From contig NZ_APNL01000023.1 in the NCBI RefSeq assembly GCF_040361435.1, positions 1 to 38,406 of the forward strand: a DNA stretch of 38,406 nt, read 5' to 3'. The notes under the pieces were generated by a model, which did no database searches, had not been told where the DNA came from, and saw only the letters and a program-made list of their open reading frames with translations. Of the stretch, positions 7,508 through 16,261 are shown one piece after another (position 1 is the stretch's first letter; every line of letters begins with the position of its first letter). The stretch comes from Salinisphaera sp002433465. Its GTDB lineage: Bacteria; Pseudomonadota; Gammaproteobacteria; Nevskiales; Salinisphaeraceae. A program made the position numbers and the translations under genes.

Positions 7508-8824
7508 ATGAATATTGGTATTCGACGCATCACTTGCGTGATGGGTCTCATGCTTTGGTGCGTGTCGGCTTCAGCCGCGCCGGACGTCAACCCGTCGCCA
7601 GCACCGCTTACTTTTTCCGATGCAATCTCACGGGCCCTGGAACGCAATCCGAGCCTGAGCGTTTTCGCATACAGGCAGCGCGCGCTCGGTGGTCGCCGCG
7701 ATACGGCCGCGCTAAGGCCCGCGCCCGAGTTGCAGTTCGAGCTACAGGACTTCGGCGGCACAGGCAGTGCGAGAGGCTTTGATCGCGCGGAAGCGACCTT
7801 GGCGCTTTCGCAGGTAATCGAACTTGGCGGTAAACGCGATGCCCGAGTCGGCGTTGTGGATGCGCGCCAGCGAGCGGTTGCGATTCAAGAGAAAGCGCAG
7901 GAGCTCGACGTTTTGGCCTCGGTCGCGCGTCGCTTCTACGCGGTCGCGGCAGCGGATGAACGCCTAGCGGTCGCCAAGCGTGCGTCCGAGCTTGCTCGCG
8001 ACGCTCTGAGGGGCGTGAATCGACGTGTCAATGCGGCGCGCGCGCCGCGTGCTGAAGCCGCGCGCGCCAAAGCGGCACTGGCACGTGCGCAGCTGAATCG
8101 GGCCGACGCCGAGCGTGAGTTAGAAACCGCCCTGTTACGACTCGCTGCGCTCTGGAACATGCCGAAGCCGGACTTCGAGACCATTCGTTCCGATCTCTAC
8201 GCGGTAGGCGCACCCGGCGAGTTCGATGTATTGGCAGAGCGTATCGAGGCCAATCCGGACTTCCTACAGTTCACGGCGGAAAGTCGCATACGCCAGGCCG
8301 AGTTGCGTCTTGCTCAGTCGCAAACCCACAGCAACATCAGTCTGCGCGCTGGTGTAAAGCGCTTGGAGGATACCAGCGATACCGCGTTGGTCTTCGGCGC
8401 AAGTGTGCCGCTGTTTTCGCCCAGTCGTGCCGAGGGTGCCATCGCTGAAGCTGAAGCTCGTGGCGAAGCCGTGGGCGCGGAGCGACGCGCCATGCTGTTG
8501 GATACGCGGGCGCGACTGTTCTCGCTTTATCAGGCCCGGGCGCAAGCCATAGAAACAGTCCGCACCCTGCAAGACCAGATTATTCCGCAGCAGGAACAGG
8601 CACTGAGCGAAATTCGGCGAGGGTACGACCGCGGACGCTACAGCTACCTCGAGCGCGTGACCGCCCGTCGTGAGCTCATCGATGCCGAACGCGCATTGAT
8701 CGGTGCCGCCGAGCGCGCGCATCGCCTGCGTGCCGATATCGAAAGCCTGACCGCCGAGCCGCTGCCCGGCGGTGACGGTCGTATCGAATTCAATAGCAAT
8801 ATCCAATATCCGGAGTCGCCATGA
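7508..8824 (+). CDS. czcC: CzcC-like outer-membrane efflux channel (TolC family)
   Basis: A 438-residue outer-membrane factor forming the exit duct of the tripartite metal efflux pump. It begins with a signal peptide (cleavage near SASAAPD) and contains two outer-membrane-efflux repeats: ALERNPSLSVFAYRQRALGG at about residues 41-60 with a following ELGGKRDAR motif, and the second half from about residue 250 with long Ala/Arg-rich coiled-coil helices. RGYDRGRYSYLERVTARRELIDA is the conserved end of the second repeat. The start has AGGAG 7 nt upstream. The stop overlaps the next gene's start (ATGA at 8821), showing a coupled operon. Confidence 0.9.
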   Translation: MNIGIRRITCVMGLMLWCVSASAAPDVNPSPAPLTFSDAISRALERNPSLSVFAYRQRALGGRRDTAALRPAPELQFELQDFGGTGSARGFDRAEATLALSQVIELGGKRDARVGVVDARQRAVAIQEKAQELDVLASVARRFYAVAAADERLAVAKRASELARDALRGVNRRVNAARAPRAEAARAKAALARAQLNRADAERELETALLRLAALWNMPKPDFETIRSDLYAVGAPGEFDVLAERIEANPDFLQFTAESRIRQAELRLAQSQTHSNISLRAGVKRLEDTSDTALVFGASVPLFSPSRAEGAIAEAEARGEAVGAERRAMLLDTRARLFSLYQARAQAIETVRTLQDQIIPQQEQALSEIRRGYDRGRYSYLERVTARRELIDAERALIGAAERAHRLRADIESLTAEPLPGGDGRIEFNSNIQYPESP

Positions 8825-10065
8825 ACATCCGTTTTCCAGCGGTCCTGGTGGCCGCTCTGATTTTGAGCGCGTGTGACGCCACCCAATTCGGCACAGCCAA
8901 AGCCGCGTCAGAGGCCGAGGCGGAGTCTGATGCCACAGCGCCGGCCGAAGGGCCGCACGGGGGGCGTCTTCTCGAAGACGGCAACTTCGCGTTGGAGGTC
9001 ACGATCTTCGAGGATAACGTGCCCCCCGAATTTCGAATCTATGCGTATCAGGGGGGCGAGCCGGTCGATCTAAAGCAAGTCGAGCTGGAAGTCGAGTTGG
9101 AACGCCTCGGTGGACGCGTAGACCGCTTCGACTTCAAACCGAAAAACGACTATCTGCTGGGTGACGGCGTCGTGACCGAACCCCACTCGTTTGAAGTCAT
9201 GGTCGCGGCCGAATACGAAGGCAATACCTCCCGCTGGGAGTACAGCTCCTATGAAGGGCGGGTCAGCATCGGCGCTGAGGCCGCCAAACGAGCGGGGATC
9301 ACCACAACCCTGGCCGGGCCTGGGACGATTCGAGAGACAGTGAAGCTGTACGGCAATATCGTGCCCGATCCGAGCCGCGTGCGGCGTGTCGCGGCCCGTT
9401 TTCCGGGCGTTGTTGTGGCCGTCGACAAGGCCGTGGGCGATACCGTCGCCAAAGGGGAGCGGCTGGCTTCAGTGGAGGCCAACGACAGCCTGCGGCGCTA
9501 CGCGGTGACTTCGCCCATCGCCGGCGTCGTGACCGAGCGTCGTGTCGAACCCGGTGAAATGGCCGGCACCGAGCCCTTGCTTACGGTGGCCGACTACGAC
9601 GAGGTCTGGGCCGAACTTCAGGTCTTTCCGGGGCACGCCCGAAGCGTACAGGTCGGCCAGGCAGCTGCGGTAAGCACAAACGGCGATTCACAGGCGAAAA
9701 CCACGATAAGTTACCGCGCCCCACGAGCTTCGGGAGTAGGCCAGAGCACCGTCGCCCGCGCTGTGCTTGCCAATCGGCAAGGGCACTGGACCCCTGGACA
9801 TTTTGTGCAAGCCACGGTCGAGATCACGGAACGCGAAGTGCCGATCGCGATCGAGCGTCGCGCGCTGCAAACCTTTCGTGACTGGGACGTGGTGTTCATC
9901 AAAGTGGGCGAGGCCTATCAGGTTCGGCCACTGGAACTCGGCGCCGGTGACGGCGAGTATGTCGAGGTCATCTCGGGGCTCAAGCCCGACGAGCGCTATG
10001 TGGTCGACAACAGCTATTTGATCAAGGCGGACATCGAGAAGTCCGGCGCGGTCCACGGCCATTAA
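8821..10065 (+). CDS. czcB: CzcB-like membrane fusion protein
   Basis: A 414-residue periplasmic adaptor linking the inner-membrane pump to the outer-membrane channel. The N-terminus carries a lipobox (LILSAC, lipidated Cys18), so it is probably a lipoprotein. Residues about 40-150 form the extra N-terminal domain seen in CzcB-type adaptors (GPHGGRLLEDGNFALEVTIF). Then come the adaptor core: IRETVKLYGNIVPDPSRVRRV, a biotinyl-lipoyl hairpin split by a short linker (FPGVVVAVDKAVGDTVAKG and SPIAGVVTERRVEPGEMAG), a beta-barrel, and the membrane-proximal domain ending GLKPDERYVVDN. The ribosome site is GGAG; the gene overlaps the upstream channel gene by 4 nt. Confidence 0.92.
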   Translation: MNIRFPAVLVAALILSACDATQFGTAKAASEAEAESDATAPAEGPHGGRLLEDGNFALEVTIFEDNVPPEFRIYAYQGGEPVDLKQVELEVELERLGGRVDRFDFKPKNDYLLGDGVVTEPHSFEVMVAAEYEGNTSRWEYSSYEGRVSIGAEAAKRAGITTTLAGPGTIRETVKLYGNIVPDPSRVRRVAARFPGVVVAVDKAVGDTVAKGERLASVEANDSLRRYAVTSPIAGVVTERRVEPGEMAGTEPLLTVADYDEVWAELQVFPGHARSVQVGQAAAVSTNGDSQAKTTISYRAPRASGVGQSTVARAVLANRQGHWTPGHFVQATVEITEREVPIAIERRALQTFRDWDVVFIKVGEAYQVRPLELGAGDGEYVEVISGLKPDERYVVDNSYLIKADIEKSGAVHGH

Positions 10066-10077
10066 CCGGAGCCTCCG

Positions 10078-13000
10078 ATGATTGATGCGATTCTCAAATT
10101 CGCGGTGGAACGCCGCTGGTTGGTGCTGTTTTTGGTACTGGCCGTGGCCGCCCTCGGCGTATGGAATTATCAGCGCCTGCCGATCGATGCGGTACCGGAT
10201 ATCACCAACGTACAGGTACAGGTAAATACCGAAGCGCCGGGCTATTCGCCGCTGGAGGCGGAACAGCGCATAACGTTTGTAGTGGAAACCGCGCTGGCCG
10301 GACTGCCCAATCTGGCCTATACCCGCTCGATTACGCGGTATGGCTTGTCGCAGGTTACGGCGATTTTCGAAGATGGCGCAGATCTCTATGCCGCCCGCAA
10401 CCGGATCAATGAGAAGCTCGCCCAGATCAAGAGCCAGCTACCGCCCGAGCTGGAGCCCGAGATGGGGCCGATCGCGACCGGTCTAGGCGAAATCTTCATG
10501 TATACGGTGACTGCCGAACCAGGTGCGACGCAGCCCGACGGTAGTCCTTATGATGCGATGGCATTGCGTACGGTGCAGGACTGGATCATCCGTCCGCAGC
10601 TTGTCCAGGTCCCAGGTATTACCGAAGTCAACACGATCGGTGGCTATGAAAAACAGTTTCATGTCACCCCGGATCCGGCGAAGCTGCTGGCTTACAACCT
10701 GACATTCGACGACGTCGCCGAGGCCCTGCGACGCAACAACAGCAATCTTGGCGCCGGGTATATCGAAGAAAACGGTCGCCGGCTTCTGGTGCGCTCACCC
10801 GGGCAGGTCAAGGCGATCAGCGGGCTGGAAAAGATCGTGCTGGCTCAGCGCAATGCCGCTCCGGTGCACGTTACCGACGTCGCCGACGTCGCGATTGGCA
10901 AGCAGTTGCGCACTGGCGCGGCCACGCGTGACGGACGCGAAACGGTGCTCGGCACCGCGTTCATGCTCGTGGGCGAGAATTCACGGGAAGTCGCAGCGGC
11001 CACCGCCGACAGACTGCAGGACATTCAGGCGTCGCTGCCCGAAGGCGTCACGGCCGAAGCGGTCTACAACCGCACCACGCTGGTCGACAAGGCGGTGGTG
11101 ACGGTACAAAAGAACCTGCTCGAAGGCGCACTGCTGGTGATCGCAATCCTGTTTTTGTTGCTGGGAAATGTCCGTGCAGCCTTGATCACGGCAGCGGTAA
11201 TTCCGTTGGCGATGCTCGCAACGATAACCGGTATGGTCCGTACCGGCGTGTCTGCCAATCTGATGAGTCTGGGCGCGCTTGATTTCGGCCTGATCGTGGA
11301 CGGTGCCGTCATCGTGGTGGAGAACGCGGTCCGGCGCCTGGCCGAGGCACAGCGCGCGCACGGCCGTGTCCTGCCAAGAGACAAACGACTGGCCGTGACC
11401 TACAGTGCGGCCAAGGAGGTCATCGGGCCCAGCCTGTTCGGCGTGGGGATCATCACCGCCGTCTATATCCCGATTTTCACCTTGACCGGGGTCGAGGGCA
11501 AGATGTTTCACCCGATGGCAGCCACCGTGGTCATGGCGTTGATAGCGGCCATGGTGCTGTCGTTGACTTTCGTGCCGGCGGCCATTGCTCTGGGTATGAC
11601 CGGCCGCGTGTCGGAGCATGAAAACTGGCTCATGCGGGCGGCCAAAGCTGGCTATGCGCCGCTGCTGCGCGGCGCCATGCTGCTGCGCTGGCCATTGATG
11701 GCGGTGGCGGTCGTGCTCGTGGCGGGCTCGGCCTGGCTCGCTACGAGCATGGGCAGTGAATTCGTGCCCCAGCTCGACGAGGGCGATATCGCCTTGCATG
11801 CGCTGCGTATCCCGGGGACCGGCCTCGAGCAGGCACTGACCATGCAGGAAGAACTCGAGGATAGGCTGCGCGAATTTCCGGAAGTCAAACTGGTCTTCGC
11901 CAAGGTCGGTACACCCGAGATCGCGACCGATGCCGTGGCGCCCGCCGTGGCCGACAACTTCGTGATCATGAAGCCCCGTGAAGAATGGCCGAACCCGGAT
12001 AAACCCAAGGCGGAACTGGTGGATGAAATCGTTGCTGCGGTATCTGAACTGCCCGGCAACAAATACGAGTTCACCCAGCCGATCGAGATGCGCTTCAACG
12101 AGCTGCTGTCCGGCGTACGCGCGGACTTGGCGGTGAAGGTATTTGGAGACGATCTCGATATCTTGCTGCAAAGCGCGAACGAGGTTCGTGGCGTGTTAAG
12201 CGATATTGAAGGCGCACAAGATATCGCTGTCGAACAGATTACTGGCCTACCGGTCTTATCGGTCGAGCCGGATCGAAGCGCACTGGCCCGCTACGGCCTC
12301 AACGTGTCTGATATTCAGGAATTGGTTGCGGCCGGCGTTGGCGGGCAGCAGGCGGGCCTGATTTACGATGGCGATCGGCGCTTTGCCGTCATGGTTCGTC
12401 TTCCGGAATCGTTGCGGCAACGCCCCGATGCATGGCAGACGCTGCCGGTGCCGCTACCCGATGGCGGCTATGTCCCTCTGGCGGAAGTGGCCGACATCGA
12501 ACGCGCGCCCCAGCCCAATCAGATCAGCCGCGAAAACGGTAAACGCCGGGTGGTGGTGACGGCCAATATGCGTGGCCGTGACTTGGGCCCGTTTGTGGCA
12601 GAGGCTCGTCGTAAAGTAGCGCAAGATGTCGATCTGCCAACCGGCTACTGGGTGGAATATGGCGGCACCTTCGAGCAGCTGGAATCCGCGAGCCAGCGGC
12701 TGACTATTGTCGTGCCCGTCACTCTCGTATTGATCCTCGCATTGCTGCTGATGGCTTTCGGTTCGCTCAAGGACGCCTTGATCATCTTCAGTGGCGTACC
12801 GTTGGCGTTGACCGGCGGGGTCCTGCTGTTGTGGCTACGCGGCATGCCCTTGTCGATCTCGGCCGGCGTGGGCTTTATTGCCTTGTCCGGCATTGCTGTG
12901 CTCAATGGCCTCGTCATGGTGTCGTTCATCCGCAGCCTGCGGCATGACGGCCACACACTGGACAGCGCGATCACCGAGGGCGCACTCACGCGCCTGCGGC

Positions 13001-13203
13001 CAGTGCTCATGACCGCATTGGTGGCCAGCGTAGGATTCGTCCCGATGGCACTGAACGTCGGTACAGGCGCTGAAGTGCAGCGGCCACTAGCTACCGTGGT
13101 CATTGGCGGAATTGTGTCGTCGACGCTACTGACATTGCTGGTCCTGCCGGCCTTGTATCGTCTGGTGCATGGCCGAGAGGCCGCCACTGCATCTCAAACG
13201 TGA
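10078..13203 (+). CDS. czcA: CzcA-type RND metal/proton antiporter
   Basis: This 1041-residue inner-membrane pump of the heavy-metal RND family expels Co, Zn and/or Cd using the proton gradient. Seen: the family start (LPIDAVPDITNVQVQVNTEA), large periplasmic loops after TM1 and TM7, and the TM4 signature DFGLIVDGAVIVVEN. Its charged residues fall at Asp402, Asp408 and Glu415, the same positions and pattern as in the Cupriavidus CzcA proton relay (HME1 class). This argues against a Cu/Ag pump, whose signature differs. Length matches the family (about 1040-1070). It follows czcB by 12 bp with GGAG before the ATG and ends the operon. Confidence 0.95.
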   Translation: MIDAILKFAVERRWLVLFLVLAVAALGVWNYQRLPIDAVPDITNVQVQVNTEAPGYSPLEAEQRITFVVETALAGLPNLAYTRSITRYGLSQVTAIFEDGADLYAARNRINEKLAQIKSQLPPELEPEMGPIATGLGEIFMYTVTAEPGATQPDGSPYDAMALRTVQDWIIRPQLVQVPGITEVNTIGGYEKQFHVTPDPAKLLAYNLTFDDVAEALRRNNSNLGAGYIEENGRRLLVRSPGQVKAISGLEKIVLAQRNAAPVHVTDVADVAIGKQLRTGAATRDGRETVLGTAFMLVGENSREVAAATADRLQDIQASLPEGVTAEAVYNRTTLVDKAVVTVQKNLLEGALLVIAILFLLLGNVRAALITAAVIPLAMLATITGMVRTGVSANLMSLGALDFGLIVDGAVIVVENAVRRLAEAQRAHGRVLPRDKRLAVTYSAAKEVIGPSLFGVGIITAVYIPIFTLTGVEGKMFHPMAATVVMALIAAMVLSLTFVPAAIALGMTGRVSEHENWLMRAAKAGYAPLLRGAMLLRWPLMAVAVVLVAGSAWLATSMGSEFVPQLDEGDIALHALRIPGTGLEQALTMQEELEDRLREFPEVKLVFAKVGTPEIATDAVAPAVADNFVIMKPREEWPNPDKPKAELVDEIVAAVSELPGNKYEFTQPIEMRFNELLSGVRADLAVKVFGDDLDILLQSANEVRGVLSDIEGAQDIAVEQITGLPVLSVEPDRSALARYGLNVSDIQELVAAGVGGQQAGLIYDGDRRFAVMVRLPESLRQRPDAWQTLPVPLPDGGYVPLAEVADIERAPQPNQISRENGKRRVVVTANMRGRDLGPFVAEARRKVAQDVDLPTGYWVEYGGTFEQLESASQRLTIVVPVTLVLILALLLMAFGSLKDALIIFSGVPLALTGGVLLLWLRGMPLSISAGVGFIALSGIAVLNGLVMVSFIRSLRHDGHTLDSAITEGALTRLRPVLMTALVASVGFVPMALNVGTGAEVQRPLATVVIGGIVSSTLLTLLVLPALYRLVHGREAATASQT

Positions 13204-13835
13204 GTAGTGGGTTAGCCGTAACGTATCGGTGACAATCTCGATGAGTGAAATGTTGTCTACGCCTCATGCTCGGCGATTGGCAAAATCATTGGGAAAGCAC
13301 CGGGGCGGATTCCGCAGCGTAGTGCGGCGATGGCATAACGTGCCATCGCCGCACTCAACGTATACTTCCATAGACATCTAACCCTTACGAGCCGTCCCCC
13401 TAAAGGGCCGATTTTCAGTTTAAGCAAACCGGATCATCGTGTATGTACTTCTGCCTCTTGGCGCCGTTCGGGCACAGCGCTAGTCCAGGCAAGAACTCGA
13501 CGGAACGCTGCTGTCGTATCTGTCGCCGCTAGGCTCGGAGTAACATCAATCTCCCCGGAGATTATGTCTGGCAGCAGGATGAGCGGGTCGAGCGCGGCCG
13601 TTTCCGGCCGCTACGCACGCCGCGGGAGCCTTAGCGTACGATTTTTCCGTTTCGTGAGTTGGACCCATTCCGCTTTTTCTGCCTGCCTGAGTCAACGCTA
13701 GGGGCTGTCACGATCGATGCCCCCGTTGGGTATATACGGCGGCCGAGGGACACGCACCGCAAGACCCCGGTAGCCGTGCGCTCGTGCGAGCGATAATATA
13801 GGCTCATGTGAACGCATCGCGTTTGGAGCCTTTCT
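13204..13835. other. Intergenic stretch without a supported gene
   Basis: Apart from the hairpin at 13321-13355 and a small inverted repeat (CGCTC-GTGC-GAGCG, 13779-13792) before a GATAATATAG sequence just upstream of the antitoxin gene, I see no convincing gene. The reading frames on both strands have no ribosome site or recognisable motif. It marks the junction between the metal island and the mobile-element backbone. Confidence 0.5.
13321..13355. terminator. Perfect 15-bp hairpin after the czc operon
   Basis: The arms AGTGCGGCGATGGCA and TGCCATCGCCGCACT pair perfectly around the 5-nt loop TAACG, 120 bp after the czcA-like stop. There is no T-run behind it, so it could be a weak or Rho-assisted terminator, a REP-like element or mRNA-end protection. 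Confidence 0.5.
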
Positions 13836-14264
13836 ATGGAAGACATCACTGCCGTTGAACGCGTCCTCGGATTCGAACACTCCGAACGCTCATCCGTGCT
13901 GCTCATGGCTGAGCGCATCCAGCGCGGGTTCCCGGTCAACACGCTCATGCACCTGCAACGCGCTGTTGCGCCCGGAGACAAGGGGTTCGTGCATCGCATT
14001 GTCGCGCGGCCCACGCTTCAGCGCCGGCGCAAGCTGCGGCAACCCCTCAATCCTCACGACAGCGATAAGGCGCATCGCGTCGCGCGAGCCTGGACGGCCG
14101 CGGTTCGTGTCTACCAGGATGATGAAACCGCCCGGGCCTTCCTCGAGCGCAAACACCCCTTGCTCGACGACCAGGCACCGATGACCGTCGCGATGCAGAA
14201 CAGCGCCGGTCTGGAAGCCGTTGAGGATCTGCTGGGACGTCTGGAGCATGGCAGCGCCTTGTGA
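13836..14264 (+). CDS. Xre/MbcA/ParS-family antitoxin
   Basis: A 142-residue antitoxin partner of the RES toxin encoded next. It has the usual plan: an N-terminal helical DNA-binding part (ERIQRGFPVNTLMHLQRAVA, RPTLQRRRKL) and a C-terminal DUF2384-type toxin-binding domain (SDKAHRVARAWTAAVRVYQD, then ARAFLERKHPLLDDQAPMTVAM and GLEAVEDLLGRLEHG). It neutralises the toxin and normally represses its own promoter. The ATG has GGAG 7 nt upstream. The stop overlaps the toxin's GTG start by 4 nt. Confidence 0.9.
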   Translation: MEDITAVERVLGFEHSERSSVLLMAERIQRGFPVNTLMHLQRAVAPGDKGFVHRIVARPTLQRRRKLRQPLNPHDSDKAHRVARAWTAAVRVYQDDETARAFLERKHPLLDDQAPMTVAMQNSAGLEAVEDLLGRLEHGSAL

Positions 14265-14743
14265 GCGGCCAGCGACTCGATCGAACGCTATATGCGTATC
14301 GAATCGGCGACCCGGACGGTCGCTATCCCATCTTCGACGGCACCGGTTCGACTATCGCGCCGGGGCGATGGAACACGATGACTACCCCCGTCATCTACGC
14401 CGGCGAGCACTACTCGACGTCGATGCTCGAAAAGCTCGTTCATGCGAACGGGCTCATGCCACCGAACCAGCACTACATCGAGATCACGCTCCCGTCCGGC
14501 TTGTCCTATGAGATTGTGACCAAGGATGCGCTGCCCGGTTGGGACACGGCATTGCCCACGGTTGCCCGGGAGTTCGGCCACGACTGGGTAAAGGGGCGTC
14601 GAAGCGCGATACTCATCGTGCCGTCGTTCGTGGCCCGGATCGAGTCGAACATCCTGATCAACCCGGGGCATCCCGAGTGCGCGCAGATCGAGCACACATT
14701 GCCCGCGCCGATCTGGTGGGATCGCAGGCTTTTCAGTGCTTGA
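14261..14743 (+). CDS. RES-domain toxin (NAD+ phosphorylase family)
   Basis: A 160-residue RES-domain protein; characterised members degrade cellular NAD+ and stop growth unless bound by the Xre/ParS antitoxin. Visible RES features: LYAYRIGDPDGRYP near the N-terminus, GSTIAPGRWNTMTTPVIYAG with the conserved Arg-Trp, STSMLEKLVHANG with the conserved Glu, and a C-terminal LPAPIWWDRRLF. It uses a GTG start inside the GTGA overlap with the antitoxin stop, typical of tightly coupled toxin-antitoxin pairs. Length is normal and no damage is seen. Confidence 0.9.
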   Translation: MSGQRLDRTLYAYRIGDPDGRYPIFDGTGSTIAPGRWNTMTTPVIYAGEHYSTSMLEKLVHANGLMPPNQHYIEITLPSGLSYEIVTKDALPGWDTALPTVAREFGHDWVKGRRSAILIVPSFVARIESNILINPGHPECAQIEHTLPAPIWWDRRLFSA

Positions 14744-14801
14744 TCGTCATCCAGTGCAGTGGCTCAGATGGGGCCGGGCGGCGCGGAGGGCGAGCGTTTG
14801 A

Positions 14802-15056
14802 GTGAGTCGAATGCTCATGATCCACGACCGGCGTGCCAGGAACCGCTGGTGCTCGAGGATGCCTCGGCCGACCACTATCACTGGCGGTGTCGCGAGCCGT
14901 TCTGCAACGGTGCGCCTGATGGCACGCAGCGAGCAGCTCACGGGCGATGCCATTGCCCGCGATATGGCGGATAAGCGATCCCCCACCGGCATATTCGCGA
15001 CCAGCGATGAACGGCGGAAGGATCAAGCCGCATTTCGCCTGTGGCATCCACGCTGA
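14802..15056 (+). CDS. Uncertain hypothetical ORF
   Basis: An open frame with a GTG start and no clear ribosome site. The C-terminal half (LTGDAIARDMADKRSPTGIF, then SDERRKDQAAFRLWHPR) looks protein-like, while the N-terminal half is Arg-rich and unconvincing. In the adjacent frame the segment EPLVLEDASADHYHWRC followed by EPFCNGAPDGT faintly recalls a CDGSH iron-sulfur motif. The region may therefore be a mosaic of broken genes. Confidence 0.25.
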   Translation: MSRMLMIHDRRARNRWCSRMPRPTTITGGVASRSATVRLMARSEQLTGDAIARDMADKRSPTGIFATSDERRKDQAAFRLWHPR

Positions 15057-15487
15057 GAGCGGATCACCCGCTGTATCGATACCTCTCCGATGAGGAACGC
15101 GAGGCGATGGCCACGGCCGCCGGTGCGCTTCGCAGGCTGGCGCGCGAGAGAGAGACAGCCAAGGACATCATGACGCGGCGTGAGTCGCGCGAACCAAAAA
15201 AGAACGTGAGCAGCGCAAGCGTGTCGAGCACGAACAGGCTTTTCACTCGATCATCGCCCATGAGTTCGATACGGACACGGTTTTGCTTCGCTGCGAGGCC
15301 ATGGCCGACCTGTTCGCTGGCGCCAGTGGCGAGCAAGGCGGCCCATCGCGCTGCGCTCACCAAGGCACGGGGACATGCTTTCAACGAGCGTGGCCTGGAG
15401 GATGCAGTCCTGTACGACGAACTGGGGTCGGTAAAGCATGTTCCGACGCGGGTCGATGAGACCGACAGCCCCTTGCGGATTTTCTAA
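15041..15487 (+). pseudogene. Hypothetical gene with two compensating frameshifts
   Basis: The first part (ADHPLYRYLSDEEREAMATA, then GALRRLARERETAKDIM) and the last part (ARGHAFNERGLEDAVLYDEL, then VPTRVDETDSPLRIF) read like a real protein in one frame. The middle is protein-like only in the next frame: KKEREQRKRVEHEQAFHSII followed by AHEFDTDTVLLRCEAMADLF. The first switch lies at the six-A run at about 15198-15203, where one additional A would restore the frame; the second is near 15335-15355. No family is recognised. It could be a degenerating gene, sequencing error in homopolymers, or A-run slippage. Confidence 0.45.
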
Positions 15488-15543
15488 CGTGGCAGAAACT
15501 CACCCGTAGCTAACCCGACCGTATTGGGAAGTGGAGGTGCACG

Positions 15544-15759
15544 ATGAGACTTCGATTCCGGAAAGTGGTGCGTACGAGCCTTGCAAACGAGCTCAACAAG
15601 CTAGCTTGGTGGACACTCGGCGGCAGCGTACTGGGCAGTACAGTATTCGAGGCGGAAGCATGGGTGATGGCCAGTGCCGCCATGGCGTGGATGACGCTCG
15701 AAGGAGTCACTCTGATGCTGCGTGCGTTGGATGAAGACATAAATCGGACGACGCAATGA
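15544..15759 (+). CDS. Small membrane-associated protein
   Basis: A 71-residue protein with a basic N-terminus (MRLRFRKVVRTSLANELNK) and two weakly hydrophobic segments (LAWWTLGGSVLGSTVF and AWVMASAAMAWMTLEGVTLML), ending in an acidic tail. The ribosome site GGAGG lies 6 nt before the ATG, which supports real expression. It is the first of three tightly packed tiny genes; its stop overlaps the next start (ATGA at 15756-15759). Function unknown; a holin-like or small-regulator role is possible but unproven. Confidence 0.65.
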   Translation: MRLRFRKVVRTSLANELNKLAWWTLGGSVLGSTVFEAEAWVMASAAMAWMTLEGVTLMLRALDEDINRTTQ

Positions 15760-15851
15760 CGGACCCTTTAGAAGAACGAGATCTTGAATTCGATCGAGAC
15801 CGGTATGGTCATCGAAAGAGTGATTGGCTAGCGAGGATCAGGCGATGGTGA
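15756..15851 (+). CDS. 31-residue charged peptide
   Basis: A very short reading frame that starts within the ATGA overlap with the 71-residue gene and encodes a highly charged peptide (MTDPLEERDLEFDRDRYGHR, then KSDWLARIRRW). Its stop overlaps the start of the next small gene (ATGGTGA at 15845-15851). Support is the chain of start-stop overlaps, not homology. Confidence 0.4.
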   Translation: MTDPLEERDLEFDRDRYGHRKSDWLARIRRW

Positions 15852-16015
15852 ACTACGTGATTTTTGGCCTACAGCTATTTGCGGTTCTGATCGCGTGCTT
15901 CATCGGCTATATCGGCGTTATATCGAAGCGCGAAGAAGTGCAGTCCCAATGCAAATTAGAGCAACGCAAAAACCACGGGTCGCGTGAGCAGTCCCGCACG
16001 ACTGATTCGATGTGA
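15845..16015 (+). CDS. Small single-TM protein
   Basis: A 56-residue protein with one clear transmembrane helix near the N-terminus (VIFGLQLFAVLIACFIGYIG) and a charged cytoplasmic-type tail. The ATG overlaps the stop of the upstream 31-codon gene, so it is likely translated by coupling; an alternative TTG at 15824 exists. It closes the small-gene cluster, with a good hairpin 22 bp downstream. Function unknown. Confidence 0.5.
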   Translation: MVNYVIFGLQLFAVLIACFIGYIGVISKREEVQSQCKLEQRKNHGSREQSRTTDSM

Positions 16016-16037
16016 TGTAAGCGTGCTCGTAGCAGAC

Positions 16038-16067
16038 CAAAGCGAGGCATGTATGTGCCTCGCTTTG
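16038..16067 (+). terminator. Terminator hairpin after the small-gene cluster
   Basis: A perfect 12-bp stem (CAAAGCGAGGCA and TGCCTCGCTTTG) with loop TGTATG, followed by TTG. The A-rich and T-rich stem base fits a Rho-independent terminator working in either direction. Confidence 0.65.
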
Positions 16068-16261
16068 TTGAGGCCTACCGGGACGCCTGAATGGCTAGAC
16101 AATTCCTGTGCTACGCAAGGTGCGCTGCGCGGGCGTTCACGTTGCGTCGCCCAAGTCGTTTTTATAAGGGGCGTCAAAAGTGTGCGGAATGTTTTGGGCT
16201 ACCGCTATAGGGCGACCCTTCGCATTTTTTGATATTTGCCCAAGGTCGTTTCAAGGCTGGG

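Noticed and set aside
10981..12171. 396-codon minus-strand frame opposite czcA
   Set aside because: His/Gln/Arg-rich composition typical of an antisense shadow of a high-GC gene; no ribosome site or motif.
13631..14014. 127-codon minus-strand frame before the antitoxin gene
   Set aside because: It overlaps the antitoxin gene start and has no motif or ribosome site.
14759..14974. Possible CDGSH iron-sulfur protein
   Set aside because: Only EPFCNGAPDGT recalls the motif; the CxC pair and the final His are missing, so the call cannot be supported.
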